Assembly: GCA_017394805.1 (NCBI GenBank)
Contig: JAFPXC010000025.1
Location: 1 to 62,104, forward strand
Length of the DNA stretch: 62,104 nucleotides
Direction: 5' to 3'
Origin: Clostridia bacterium
GTDB taxonomy: Bacteria; Bacillota; Clostridia; Christensenellales; CAG-1252
Positions 1 to 9,063 of the stretch are shown piece after piece. Below the pieces are notes generated by a model. That model made no database searches. It was not told the DNA's origin and saw only the letters and a list, made by a program, of their open reading frames with translations. The translations under genes and the position numbers were made by a program. The first letter of the stretch is position 1. Every line of letters starts with the position of its first letter.

Positions 1-45
1 TGCTTCTATTATACAACCATACGAACGCCCATTCTTACGAATGGT

Positions 46-64
46 ATCTATACTATGTATAGAT
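46..64. repeat. 19-bp perfect inverted repeat in the left intergenic region
   Basis: ATCTATAC, spacer TAT, GTATAGAT. It lies in the 1-224 gap, which otherwise holds only a short direct repeat (TGCTTCTATTATA at 1-13 and 146-158) and GC-rich sequence with no credible gene. It may be the end of an upstream transcription unit, but no T-run follows, so a terminator role is not supported. Confidence 0.5.
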
Positions 65-224
65 TGGTCGCTGCGCTCCCTGCGTTCGGTTGCAATGCGG
101 CGCAAGCGTTATGCAAATACTTCGCTTCGCTCGTGCTTGCACGCTTGCTTCTATTATAGCATACTTTTTCACCCGAGACAATCAAAAACGGTATTTTTTT
201 CGCCTGCGTGCCGCGGATTGCATC

Positions 225-253
225 TTGCGCGGCGCACGCGTATATGGTATAAT
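225..253 (+). promoter_or_regulatory. Sigma-A promoter of the manA operon
   Basis: TTGCGC at 225-230, 17-bp spacer, TATAAT at 248-253. The start codon of manA is 33 bp downstream of the -10 box and is preceded by AAGGAGAG at 271-278. Confidence 0.7.
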
Positions 254-285
254 CGAAATATCTTAGTGCCAAGGAGAGTTTCGCC

Positions 286-1365
286 ATGCCCGAGCGTATC
301 GTCAAATTGCTGTCCCAACCCATTTTCTTCGAGAAAAACCGCGTGTACCGCGTGTACAAAGGCGGGCGCGGCATCGCCGCGTTTTGCGATTTGCCCGCCG
401 AAGAGGACGGCTTCTTCCCCGAGGAATGGATCGCCTCGTCGGTCAAGGCCATCAACCCCCGCTATTTCGGTCCGCGCGACGGCGTGGCGGTCATCGAGGG
501 CACGGACGTCTTCTTCGACGACGCGCTACGCGACTATCCCGCCTTGTTGACGGGCCGCCGCCGCTACGACTGCCTTATCAAATACCTCGACAGCGCCATA
601 CGCTTGCCTATGCAGGTGCATCCCACGCGCGCTTTCGCCAAGGAGCACTTTGGCTCGCCCTACGGCAAGACCGAGGCGTGGCTGGTGCTGGCCACGAGGC
701 CGGGTGCCAAGATATTCTTCGGCTTCAATCGCCCCGTCACCAAGGACGAGTTGTCCCGCATGGAGACGCGCAGCGAAGAGGAGCGCGATATCATGTCCAC
801 CATTTTGGCGGGCGTGGACGCCAAGGTGGGCGACGTCTATATCATCAACGCGGGCCTTATCCACGCCATCGGCGCGGGCTGCACCATTTTGGAAGTGCAG
901 GAGCCGACCGATTTCACCATTCAGCCCGAGCGGTGGTGCGGGGATTATCATATCAGCGAGCAAGAGGAATATATCGGTCTCGACAAGTTCACCGCGTTGG
1001 ATTGTTTCGACTATTCTTTGGTGGGCGAAAAGGCTCTCAAAGGCGCCTTGCTCACCCCGCGGGTTATCAAGGACGAGGACGGCGTCAAGGTCGAACTCCT
1101 CATCGGCTACGAAGATACGCCGTGCTTCGCCGAGAACCGCGTTTCCCTCGCGGCCGGCAAGCGGTACACGCCCTCTTTCGCCCCCTCGGTATGGATCGTG
1201 CTGGACGGCGAAGGCGAAATCACGGGCGACGGGTACGCCCGACGGATAAAGAAGGGTGATTATTTCTATTTGCCGTACGCGGCCGAGGGCAAGTTTGACG
1301 TAGGCACGTCTACCGCCATCGTGCTGGCCGAGTGCTTGCCGAGCAAGGAGAATCTCGACCTATGA
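286..1365 (+). CDS. manA: Mannose-6-phosphate isomerase, class I
   Basis: Interconverts mannose 6-phosphate and fructose 6-phosphate in the cytoplasm, using a metal-dependent cupin active site. The 359-residue protein shows the family motifs in order: LPMQVHPT with Q110 and H112, GKTEAW with E130, and GLIHAIGAGC with H193. These correspond to the zinc ligands of class I phosphomannose isomerases. The start is set by AAGGAGAG seven bases upstream of the ATG. The stop overlaps the start of the PfkB kinase gene (ATGA), so the two are translationally coupled. Together with the downstream alpha-mannosidase it forms a mannoside-utilisation operon: mannose released from glycans enters glycolysis through this step. 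No transporter gene is present in the visible operon. Confidence 0.92.
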   Translation: MPERIVKLLSQPIFFEKNRVYRVYKGGRGIAAFCDLPAEEDGFFPEEWIASSVKAINPRYFGPRDGVAVIEGTDVFFDDALRDYPALLTGRRRYDCLIKYLDSAIRLPMQVHPTRAFAKEHFGSPYGKTEAWLVLATRPGAKIFFGFNRPVTKDELSRMETRSEEERDIMSTILAGVDAKVGDVYIINAGLIHAIGAGCTILEVQEPTDFTIQPERWCGDYHISEQEEYIGLDKFTALDCFDYSLVGEKALKGALLTPRVIKDEDGVKVELLIGYEDTPCFAENRVSLAAGKRYTPSFAPSVWIVLDGEGEITGDGYARRIKKGDYFYLPYAAEGKFDVGTSTAIVLAECLPSKENLDL

Positions 1366-2234
1366 TTACGGCGATAGGGGAGATATTGGTTGACAAATTG
1401 GTCAAGCCCGACGGGGCGGTGTGCCACGTGGGCGGCGCGCCTTTCAACGTAGCGGTCGGCGCGGCAAGGTGCGGTGCCGCCGTCACGTTTTACGGCAAGG
1501 TTGGCGCCGACTCGATGGGAGACTTTATCTTGGGCGCCATCGGCTCGTTCGGCGTGGACGCCAAGGTCAATAGGGACGCTCGCTATCCCACCACCGTGGC
1601 CGAGGTCACCTTGGACGAGCGAGGCGAGCGATATTTCCGCTTTTTGCGCGACAACGCGGCCGACTATCACCTGACGGCGGCGGACTTCGCCGTGCCGAGC
1701 GATACCACCATCGTGCATTTGGGCACTCTTATGCTCAACAAGGCCGAGGGCAGAGCGGCCGCCGACGAAGTGATACGCCTTACGCGCCTAAGCGGCGCTT
1801 TGCTGTCGGTGGACGCCAATTTCCGCGACGACCTCTTTGCCACCACTTCTTTGCGCAACGAAGTTATGCTGCCCTATCTTATGGCGGCGGACGTTCTCAA
1901 AATGAGCGAGGACGAGGTTCTTAGCCTCACGGGCGAGGCGGATTTGGGCGAGGCCGTGCGTGCGCTCGCCTTCCGCGGTATGCTGTTCGTCACGGCGGGC
2001 TCGCGTCCTTCCCGTGTGTATTACGGCGGGCACGTGGCGCAAGTTGCCCCCCCACGTCTTAGCCATATTGTGGACACGACGGGTGCGGGCGACGCTTTTT
2101 ACGGCGCGGTATTGGCCAATTTGGACGCCATCTTTTCCAAGGGGTTGCAACCCACGATGCCCGCGCTTACCGAGATATTGGAAGTCGCCAATCGTATGGG
2201 TGCTTTGGCCACCCAAAAGGAAGGCGCCATATGA
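1362..2234 (+). CDS. PfkB-family sugar kinase (fructokinase/mannokinase-like)
   Basis: Cytoplasmic ATP-dependent sugar kinase of the ribokinase fold, 290 residues. The N-terminal PfkB signature reads GGAPFNVAVGAARCGA and the C-terminal signature DTTGAGDAFYGAV, with the predicted catalytic base D244. A longer reading from 1332 is possible, but the ATG at 1362 fits better: it overlaps the manA stop as ATGA, has AAGGAG upstream, and begins with the MITAIGEILVD pattern typical of fructokinases. Given its place between manA and an alpha-mannosidase, it probably phosphorylates mannose or fructose so that ManA can use the product. The substrate is inferred from context; other PfkB substrates are possible. 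Confidence 0.85.
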   Translation: MITAIGEILVDKLVKPDGAVCHVGGAPFNVAVGAARCGAAVTFYGKVGADSMGDFILGAIGSFGVDAKVNRDARYPTTVAEVTLDERGERYFRFLRDNAADYHLTAADFAVPSDTTIVHLGTLMLNKAEGRAAADEVIRLTRLSGALLSVDANFRDDLFATTSLRNEVMLPYLMAADVLKMSEDEVLSLTGEADLGEAVRALAFRGMLFVTAGSRPSRVYYGGHVAQVAPPRLSHIVDTTGAGDAFYGAVLANLDAIFSKGLQPTMPALTEILEVANRMGALATQKEGAI

Positions 2235-5146
2235 TCGCCGTCATCAAGATGTTGGTGGCGGGACTACTCAAACACCCCGTAGTGGCTTCGCACGTGGTCA
2301 CGCTCAAAAAGCGCGTGTTCAAAGAGGTGGGAGACCTCACGGTGGACGCCTATTCCACCGCCGAGCCCATTCCTTTCGCGGAAGTGGGCTCTATAAGCCC
2401 CGAGCGTATGCGCAAAGGCGCGATTTGGACCGAGGAGCGTTTCGGTGCGTGTTGGTTTCACCTGACGGGCGTCGTGCCCTCGGCGGCGGACGGCAAGCAT
2501 TTGGTCGCTTTGGTCAAATTGCAGGGCGAGGGCTTGTCGTACGAGGATGAGGAGACGGGCGACCTCGTCACGTCCATTTTGTCCGTTCCCGACGTGTTGC
2601 AGCCGCCCACCATCGGCAAGTGCGTAGTGGAGTTGACCCCCAAGGCCACGGCGGGCGCCATGGTCGACGCGTGGATAGACGCGGGCTACAACGGCATCAA
2701 CGGCAACTTCTTGATGAAAGCCAAGTTCCGCTACGCCAAGATGGCCGTTCGGCGCGAGAGCCTTTGGGACTACTACTACGATTACGTCACGTTGGCCGTC
2801 CTTTTGGCGACTGACGGACACAATCCTCTGCTCACCCCCGCGCTCAAAGAGAAATTGCTGTGGGTGCTGTCGCAGTCCTACGCCCTGTACGACAACGGGC
2901 AGCTTGACGGCGCGCACAAGATCTTGCGCGACTACTACGATCTGCCCCCAGCGCAGGATGGCGTGGAATACACCCTCGTGGGGCACGCCCATCTCGACCT
3001 TGCCTGGATGTGGCCCAAGCGCGAGAGTATGCGCAAGGCCGTGCGCACGTTCACCAACGCAGTGCGCCAAATCGAGCGCGAGCCCGCCTATGTGTTCGGT
3101 GCGAGCCAGGCGCAGATGTTCGATTGGGTACGCCAAAGTACCCCCACGTTGTTTGCCAAATTGCAACGAGCGGTAGCGAGCGGCAATATCGAATTGCAAG
3201 GCGGTATGTGGGTGGAATGCGATTGCAATATGCCCTCGGGCGAGAGCCTAATCCGCCAATTCGGCTACGGCGACGCGTTTTTCCTCGAACATTTCGGCCG
3301 CACGTCCGACGTGGTGTGGCTACCCGACGCGTTCGGTTTTTCCTACGCCCTGCCCACCATCGCCGCGGGTTGCGGCAAAAAGTATTTCGTCACCACCAAA
3401 CTCACTTGGAATCGGCACGTCAAGTTTCCCTATCAGACCTTCTATTGGAAGGGATTGGACGGGGCGACGCTTCTTTCTCACGTTTCCCCCGAGGGAACCT
3501 ATTGCAACGACGGCACGCCTTTGGCGTGGGCCAAGGCCGAGGAGCGCAATACGCAAAAGGAGTTGGGCGCGGCGCTCGTCATCTACGGCGTAGGCGACGG
3601 CGGCGGCGGCGCGGGCGAGGGCCATATCCAGATCGCCAAGCGTGCGATAGGGCTTGCGGGCGCGCCCAAAGCCCGATTCGGCAGCGCCGCGAGTTGTTTC
3701 GAGCGGTTGGCCGAGCGCAAGGACGTGCCCACCTTCGACGGGGAACTCTACCTCGAATATCACCGAGGTGTTTTGACGTCCCAGGCCGAGGAGAAGCGGC
3801 TCAACCGTCTGGCCGAGCGCAATCTGCACGTGTTGGAATGGTTGCTTGCCTACGACGGACGGTCGGCGGACGTCACGCACGACTTGTGGCGCACTACGCT
3901 GTTCAATCAATTCCACGATATTTTGCCCGGTTCGGGCATTGGTCGGGTACACCGCGAAAGTGTGGCCGAACTCACCGAGGTGGTCGACCGCGCCGCCGAA
4001 CTTTATGCGGGGTTGTTACCCACGGGCGAGGGCTTCGGCTGGCTCAATCCTTCTCCCTTCGCGCGGCGGGAATACCAAACGGCGGGCGGCAAGACCTATC
4101 TCGTATCGGCCGAGGGCTACGCTTCGGCTTCGTTTGCGCCCGTGGAGAAGGGGAGCGTTGCGGGCGATGACTATCTCGAAAACGACTTCGTCAAGGTGAC
4201 GTTCGCGCGGGGCGTCGTCACTTCCTACCTCGACAAGCGGACGGGCAAAGAGTACGCGAAGGCGGGGCTCAACGTCCTCGGGCTCTACTACGACAAGGAC
4301 AAGCGCTACGACGCGTGGAATATCGGTTTGGACTATCTTAGCCACCCACGTACCATACGTTTTTCGTCCCAACGCGCCTATATGGACGGCGCTATCGCCG
4401 TGATGGAACTCCGCTTCGCCTTGCCCCGCGGCACGGTCGTGCAGGCCGTGCGTTTGGGCTACGGCACCCAAGTGGTGTTTGATACCACGGTGGAGTGGCA
4501 CGAGGAGCACCTGATGCTCCGTGCCGATTTCGTGCCTACCGTGTACGCCCGATGGGCCGATTGCGATATTCAATTCGGCAGCGTCGCCCGCGACACCGCC
4601 GACGATACGCCCGAAGCGGCCGCTCAAATCGAGGTCTGCGCGCACAAATACGTTTCCGTCGAGGACGCGGGGTGCGTTTTCGCTTTGTATTCGGACTCCA
4701 AATACGGCTACCGTCTCAAAAAGGGCGTGCTGTCCATCGACCTTTTGCGCAGTCCCAAATATCCCGATCCCGATTGCGATATGGGCGTTCACCGCTTCGC
4801 CTACGCGATGGATATCCCCGCCACACGAATGGACGCCGTTCGGGGCGGCTACAACTTCAACTATCCTCTGCTTGCCCTGCCTACCGCCGAGGCGGTCGCG
4901 CCTCTTGCCACCGTGGACACCGCGAACGTCGTTCTCGAAACGATCAAGCCCGCCGCCATGGGCGAGGGCTACGTCCTCAGGCTGTACGAGCGCTTGGGCG
5001 TAGCGACCGATTGTACCCTTGCGCTACGGCGCCCCTACCTCGCGCTGTACGCCACCGACCTGTTGGAGAAAAACCCTGTCGAAACGAACGCCCGTTTACA
5101 CTTCGCCCCGCACGAGATCAAGACGATATTGGTCAAAACCCGCTAA
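2231..5146 (+). CDS. Alpha-mannosidase, glycoside hydrolase family 38
   Basis: Retaining exo-alpha-mannosidase of 971 residues, a usual length for bacterial GH38 enzymes. The zinc-binding motif is GHAHLDLAWMW, with H254 and D256 as likely metal ligands, and the nucleophile motif is WLPDAFGFS with D366. A long beta-sandwich region follows, ending in the HEIKTILVKT stretch seen in GH38 C-termini. There is no signal peptide, so it acts in the cytoplasm on imported manno-oligosaccharides. The start overlaps the stop of the PfkB kinase (ATGA). The operon order isomerase-kinase-mannosidase supports a complete route from short alpha-mannosides to fructose 6-phosphate. The specific linkage cannot be read from the sequence. 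Confidence 0.93.
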   Translation: MIAVIKMLVAGLLKHPVVASHVVTLKKRVFKEVGDLTVDAYSTAEPIPFAEVGSISPERMRKGAIWTEERFGACWFHLTGVVPSAADGKHLVALVKLQGEGLSYEDEETGDLVTSILSVPDVLQPPTIGKCVVELTPKATAGAMVDAWIDAGYNGINGNFLMKAKFRYAKMAVRRESLWDYYYDYVTLAVLLATDGHNPLLTPALKEKLLWVLSQSYALYDNGQLDGAHKILRDYYDLPPAQDGVEYTLVGHAHLDLAWMWPKRESMRKAVRTFTNAVRQIEREPAYVFGASQAQMFDWVRQSTPTLFAKLQRAVASGNIELQGGMWVECDCNMPSGESLIRQFGYGDAFFLEHFGRTSDVVWLPDAFGFSYALPTIAAGCGKKYFVTTKLTWNRHVKFPYQTFYWKGLDGATLLSHVSPEGTYCNDGTPLAWAKAEERNTQKELGAALVIYGVGDGGGGAGEGHIQIAKRAIGLAGAPKARFGSAASCFERLAERKDVPTFDGELYLEYHRGVLTSQAEEKRLNRLAERNLHVLEWLLAYDGRSADVTHDLWRTTLFNQFHDILPGSGIGRVHRESVAELTEVVDRAAELYAGLLPTGEGFGWLNPSPFARREYQTAGGKTYLVSAEGYASASFAPVEKGSVAGDDYLENDFVKVTFARGVVTSYLDKRTGKEYAKAGLNVLGLYYDKDKRYDAWNIGLDYLSHPRTIRFSSQRAYMDGAIAVMELRFALPRGTVVQAVRLGYGTQVVFDTTVEWHEEHLMLRADFVPTVYARWADCDIQFGSVARDTADDTPEAAAQIEVCAHKYVSVEDAGCVFALYSDSKYGYRLKKGVLSIDLLRSPKYPDPDCDMGVHRFAYAMDIPATRMDAVRGGYNFNYPLLALPTAEAVAPLATVDTANVVLETIKPAAMGEGYVLRLYERLGVATDCTLALRRPYLALYATDLLEKNPVETNARLHFAPHEIKTILVKTR

Positions 5147-5187
5147 AAACGGGAAGAGAAATCGATCCCTTCCCGTTAAGACTTTTT
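5145..5187. terminator. Bidirectional terminator between the mannosidase and rubrerythrin genes
   Basis: Stem AACGGGAAG (5148-5156) pairs with CTTCCCGTT (5169-5177). On the minus strand the stem is followed directly by a T-run; on the plus strand ACTTTTTATT follows a few bases later. It separates two convergent genes. Confidence 0.8.
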
Positions 5188-5238
5188 ATTGCGTGTCCCC
5201 CAACCAATGGGACTTATTTCACCGCAGGTGCCCCTTTT

Positions 5239-5844
5239 CTATGCCAATACGCATTCTTTTTCGTTGAGATGCAGTTTCACCGAGCCTTGCTTTTCCTGGC
5301 ACAGCGGGCAGGTGTCGAAGGCCTCTTTCCCTTCGGCGCGATAGCCGCAGGCGGGGCATTCCCACACCACCGATTTGCTCTTCTCGTAGGCCGTGCCGTC
5401 CTTGAATTGACGGTAGAGGTCTTTGAGAATGCGGTGGTGCCGCTTCTCCACCTCGGCCACGTTGTCGAACAAAGCCGCGATGTCGTCGAAGCCCTCTTCC
5501 CGCGCCGTCTTGGCGAAAGAGGGGTAGATATTGTTGCCCTCGTCTTCTTCGTCCTTGGCGGCCAATTTGAGGTTTTCCACCAAATCCCACTTTTCGCGGA
5601 AGGGATAGCCCGAACTAATGTCGATATTGTCGATGGGCTTTTGCGACGCCGACTGAATAAAACTGTAAAACATACGCCCGTGGTTGAATTCGTTGTAGGC
5701 GAGTTTGTCTATTTCGGCGGCCAGCGCCTTGTAGCCCTGTTGTCTCGCGCCGTACTCGATATACTCGTACCTCGTCCTTGCCATACATTCCCCTGCGAAC
5801 GCCTTGGCCAAATTGAAATAGGTTTTGCTGTTCAAAAGTTCCAT
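5239..5844 (-). CDS. rbr: Rubrerythrin
   Basis: Cytoplasmic peroxide-scavenging di-iron protein of anaerobes, 201 residues. The N-terminal part is a ferritin-like four-helix bundle with E-rich helices (AGECMARTRYEYIEYGARQ, EFNHGRMFYSF, EVEKRHHRILKDL) carrying the di-iron ligands. The C-terminus is a rubredoxin-like iron site with two CxxC pairs (WECPACGY and TCPLCQ). The open frame extends far upstream to 6885, but that extension is only the shadow of murI. The real start is set by GGAGG six bases before the ATG at 5844. It is monocistronic with its own terminator. Reduction of hydrogen peroxide to water with electrons from rubredoxin/NADH is the known family role. Confidence 0.95.
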   Translation of the reverse strand: MELLNSKTYFNLAKAFAGECMARTRYEYIEYGARQQGYKALAAEIDKLAYNEFNHGRMFYSFIQSASQKPIDNIDISSGYPFREKWDLVENLKLAAKDEEDEGNNIYPSFAKTAREEGFDDIAALFDNVAEVEKRHHRILKDLYRQFKDGTAYEKSKSVVWECPACGYRAEGKEAFDTCPLCQEKQGSVKLHLNEKECVLA

Positions 5845-6011
5845 ATCATACCTCCACGCCAAGTATTGACCGCCCTTGCCCGAACTATTCGCCGTAGTGT
5901 GAACTTGACGTAATCGAGCGGGTTTTTGCACGAAAACGGGGGAGCAGGGCGTGCTTTTTCCCTCGAAATGCGGATGGAATTTTGCGAAAACGCGGATATC
6001 GGATGCGAAGG

Positions 6012-6728
6012 CTATTTCTCTCGCACGAGGTGTTCGAGCGTTCGGGCGTACCGCTCGCGGTCTATTTTGCCCGAACTCAGCACGTCCACCGAAACGCCCT
6101 TTTTCGCGCTTCTTCCCGTAGCGCTCGGGGCGGGCGCGCCTATGGCGGACAGCAGTTCCGCGTTGCCGTCCAAGATATTTTTCGGTTTGACGATACGGCA
6201 AAGCACGTCCTTTATAAGGACGTAATGTGTACAGCCGAGTATCAAATTGTCCACTTCGCCCACGCCGTCGAGCCGCTCGCGGCAATAGGCTTCGATGGCA
6301 TCCACGTCGGGGTAGTCGCGGTCTACGAGGGTAGCCAATTCGGGCAAGGACAGGGTGCGGAAACCGTCCGTATCGCGGTAGCGCGAGGTGGTCAGCGCGG
6401 TGCCCAAGAGCAGGCTTTTGCCGCCCAACGCGAGGGCTCTCTCCACGGGCGGCAGCACGCCGAAAACCGCCCAATCCGTGGTCTTGCGCAGGTACCGCAA
6501 TGCCGCCGTCGAGGCCGTATTGCACGCCAGCACCAATTTCGTCGCGCCCTTCTCGGCGAGCCGTTCGCACCCCTCGCGCACCAACGCCATCACTTCCAAT
6601 CGGGGCTTGTTGCCGTAGGGGGCGTGTCCCACGTCCGCGTAGTACGCAAAGGCGTTGTCCGCGCCGCTTTCGATGAGCGCTGCCAAGGTCGAAAGGCCGC
6701 CCATTCCGCTGTCTATGACGCCTATCAT
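6012..6728 (-). CDS. murI: Glutamate racemase
   Basis: Supplies D-glutamate for peptidoglycan precursors. The 238-residue protein carries the two catalytic cysteines of the Asp/Glu racemase family, C69 in VLACNTAS and C166 in LILGCTHY, and the N-terminal IDSGMGG motif. It is slightly shorter than many MurI proteins, with a compact C-terminus. No Shine-Dalgarno sequence is visible: the ATG is preceded by an AT-rich stretch with two overlapping TATACT boxes, one directly abutting the start codon. Either the mRNA leader is very short or initiation does not use a classical ribosome binding site. It is divergent from the EF-G paralogue. Confidence 0.93.
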   Translation of the reverse strand: MIGVIDSGMGGLSTLAALIESGADNAFAYYADVGHAPYGNKPRLEVMALVREGCERLAEKGATKLVLACNTASTAALRYLRKTTDWAVFGVLPPVERALALGGKSLLLGTALTTSRYRDTDGFRTLSLPELATLVDRDYPDVDAIEAYCRERLDGVGEVDNLILGCTHYVLIKDVLCRIVKPKNILDGNAELLSAIGAPAPSATGRSAKKGVSVDVLSSGKIDRERYARTLEHLVREK

Positions 6729-6797
6729 AGTATAGTATATAAAAAAATATCGAAAGGGTGATAGATTTTGCTTGCCAAATCGGCGGGCGTATTGTAA

Positions 6798-6803
6798 TAT
6801 AAT
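6798..6803 (+). promoter_or_regulatory. -10 box upstream of the EF-G-like gene
   Basis: TATAAT at 6798-6803. The best -35 candidate, TTGCCA at 6772-6777, is 20 bp away, longer than ideal. The start codon of the EF-G-like gene lies 42 bp downstream. Confidence 0.5.
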
Positions 6804-6845
6804 AAAAGTCTAAATAACGACAAATATACCATAAAGGGGTACGAT

Positions 6846-8864
6846 ATGAAAGTTTTCGAAACAAATGCAATCCGTAACGTAGCACTCATCGGTCACGGCG
6901 GCGAAGGTAAGACTTCCCTTGCCGAAGCGATGCTGTTTAACGCCAAGTCCATCGACCGTTTGGGCCGCGTGGACGACGGCAACTCCACCATGGACTACGA
7001 TCCCGAAGAAATCGCCCGCAAGATTTCCATCGGTTTGTCCGCCGGTTACGCCGTGTGGAAGGACGTCAAGATCAACGTCCTCGACACGCCGGGGTTCTTC
7101 GACTTCGAGGGCGAGGTCATCGCGGCCTTGCACGTCTGCGAGGCGGCCGTCATCGTGACGAGCGCTTCGGGCAATATGACCGTCGGCACCGAGAAGGCGT
7201 TGGAGATGGTCAGCGAGCGCAAGAAGCCCGCAATTCTCTTCGTCAATGGCGTCACCAAAGAGAACGCCAACTATGTGGAGACCGTCAACGCCATTCGCGC
7301 CGCCTATTCCAAAGTGGTCATGGCCGAGATTCCCATCGTCGAGGCTTTGACGATGAAGGGTTACGTCAACGTACTCGAAGGCAAAGCCTTCGACATGAGC
7401 GGTAAGGAGATCGCCATTCCCGCTTCTCTCCAAAGCGCCTACGAAGAGGCCCGTTTGGAGATCGTGGAGTTGGCCGCCGAGACCGACGACGCTTTGATGG
7501 AGAAGTACTTCGAGGAGGGCGACCTGTCCCACGACGAAGTCATCACCGGCATCAAGGCCGCCATCGCCGCCGACAGCGCCATCTTGGCCTACGGTGGTTC
7601 CGCCACCCAAAACGTGGGCGTCACCAATTTGATGGACGCCATCTTGCGCTTCGTTCCCGCTCCCACCGCCAAGACCGAGGGCACCTGCCTCCAAGTCTTC
7701 AAGAGCGTGGTCGACCCCTTCGTGGGCAAACTGCTCCTCTTCAAAGTGGAGGGTGGCTCCGTGGCTTCGGGCATCGCCCTCAACAACGTCAACGCCGACA
7801 AGCAAGAGCGCATCAGCGCCTTGTACTGTCTCAAAGGTAAGAAGCAAGAGGGCGTGGACAAGTTGAACGCGGGCGACATCGGCGCCGTGGCCAAACTCAG
7901 CTACACCAAGACGGGCGACACCTTGGGCGACGAGACTATCACCGAGCCCTTCGAGGCCATTCCCTTCCCCGCTCCCGTCATCGCCTTGGCCATCAACGCG
8001 GCCAAAGTGGACGACCAAGAGAAGGTCATCTCCAGCGTCCTCAAGATGCTCGAAGAGGAAAGCACCGTGGTCATCGAGCAAAACGCCGAGACCAACGAGA
8101 CCTTGCTGTGCGGCATGGGCGAGATGCAACTCGACATCATCTGCAAAAAGGTCAAGAACAAATACAACGTGGACGCTATTCTGCGTGAGCCCCGCGTAAG
8201 CTACCGCGAGGCCATTCACCACTCCGCCGAGGCCGTCGGTCGTCACAAGAAGCAAACGGGCGGCGCCGGTCAATTCGGTCAATGCTCCGTGCGTTTCGAG
8301 CCGGGTGCGGCGGACGGCGTGTTCGAGTTCGTGGACGCGGTCGTTGGCGGTGCTATTCCCCGTCAATTCATTCCCGCCGTCGAGAAGGGTTTGCGCGAAG
8401 CGTTCAAGACGGGCGTTTTGGCGGGCTATCCCATGATCGACCTCAAGTGCACGGTCTTCGACGGTAAGTATCACCCCGTGGACAGCAAAGAAATCGCCTT
8501 CATCTCGGCGGCCAAGTTGGCCTACGACGAGGGCATCAACAAGGCCGGTCCCTACTTCCTCGAGCCTGTCAATGACGTCAAGATCATCGTGCCCGAGAGC
8601 TACCTGGGCGACGTTATGGGCGACGTCAGCAAGCGCCGCGGCGCCATCAAGTTCACCGAGCAGGAGAACGGCAAGCAGATTATTTCCGCTTCCATTCCGC
8701 AGGCCGAGATGCTCAAGTACGCCACTGACTTGCGCTCCATGACCCAAGGTCGCGGTCGTTTCGTGTCCACCTTCGCCGAGTACCAAGAGGTTCCCGCCTC
8801 CGCCAACGCGAAGATCATCGAGGACGCCAAGAAGCGCAAGGCCGAGTTAGACGCCCGCAAGTAA
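6846..8864 (+). CDS. EF-G-like translational GTPase paralogue (EF-G II type)
   Basis: 672-residue protein with the full EF-G domain layout: G domain with P-loop GHGGEGKT (16-23), switch II DTPGFFDF (80-87), then domains II to V, ending with the EF-G-type RSMTQGRGRF stretch. It belongs to the EF-G-like group recognised by DYDPEEI in the switch I region and an aromatic residue in place of the switch II histidine (DTPGFF rather than DTPGH). Two features make it unusual: the catalytic histidine position is Phe, and the G4 base-recognition motif NKxD reads NGVT (134-137). The AAAGGGG ribosome binding site is six bases from the ATG. A role in translation or ribosome quality control is inferred from the family; canonical translocase function is doubtful. 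Confidence 0.85.
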   Translation: MKVFETNAIRNVALIGHGGEGKTSLAEAMLFNAKSIDRLGRVDDGNSTMDYDPEEIARKISIGLSAGYAVWKDVKINVLDTPGFFDFEGEVIAALHVCEAAVIVTSASGNMTVGTEKALEMVSERKKPAILFVNGVTKENANYVETVNAIRAAYSKVVMAEIPIVEALTMKGYVNVLEGKAFDMSGKEIAIPASLQSAYEEARLEIVELAAETDDALMEKYFEEGDLSHDEVITGIKAAIAADSAILAYGGSATQNVGVTNLMDAILRFVPAPTAKTEGTCLQVFKSVVDPFVGKLLLFKVEGGSVASGIALNNVNADKQERISALYCLKGKKQEGVDKLNAGDIGAVAKLSYTKTGDTLGDETITEPFEAIPFPAPVIALAINAAKVDDQEKVISSVLKMLEEESTVVIEQNAETNETLLCGMGEMQLDIICKKVKNKYNVDAILREPRVSYREAIHHSAEAVGRHKKQTGGAGQFGQCSVRFEPGAADGVFEFVDAVVGGAIPRQFIPAVEKGLREAFKTGVLAGYPMIDLKCTVFDGKYHPVDSKEIAFISAAKLAYDEGINKAGPYFLEPVNDVKIIVPESYLGDVMGDVSKRRGAIKFTEQENGKQIISASIPQAEMLKYATDLRSMTQGRGRFVSTFAEYQEVPASANAKIIEDAKKRKAELDARK

Positions 8865-8942
8865 GCGGGGCGAGGATGCGCGACCGAGCGCCGTTTCGCG
8901 CTTTCGCTCGCGTTACGAAACACAAGTCTTATTTCACAAAAA

Positions 8943-8964
8943 CCCCCGCAAAACGGGGGTTTTT
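8943..8964 (+). terminator. Rho-independent terminator after the EF-G-like gene
   Basis: CCCCCG at 8943-8948, loop CAAAA, CGGGGG at 8954-8959, then TTTTT. Confidence 0.9.
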
Positions 8965-8984
8965 CGTTACCAAATCGCCCCCGC

Positions 8985-9013
8985 TTGACAGGGCGAGTGC
9001 ATGGTGCTATAAT
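8985..9013 (+). promoter_or_regulatory. Consensus sigma-A promoter
   Basis: TTGACA at 8985-8990, 17-bp spacer, TATAAT at 9008-9013. It drives the lipoprotein gene at 9064. Confidence 0.9.
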
Positions 9014-9063
9014 CTATATAACCTTAGCGTTATTGCGTATGCTATACTATAAGAGGTGATATT

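Noticed and set aside
5845..6885. Apparent 347-residue N-terminal extension of rubrerythrin
   Set aside because: It is antisense-free but out of frame with murI on the same strand; the rubrerythrin start at 5844 has a good ribosome binding site.
6810..8786. 658-residue open frame antisense to the EF-G-like gene
   Set aside because: It exists because the GC-rich codon bias leaves few stops on the opposite strand; no ribosome binding site or family resemblance, and the sense gene is certain.
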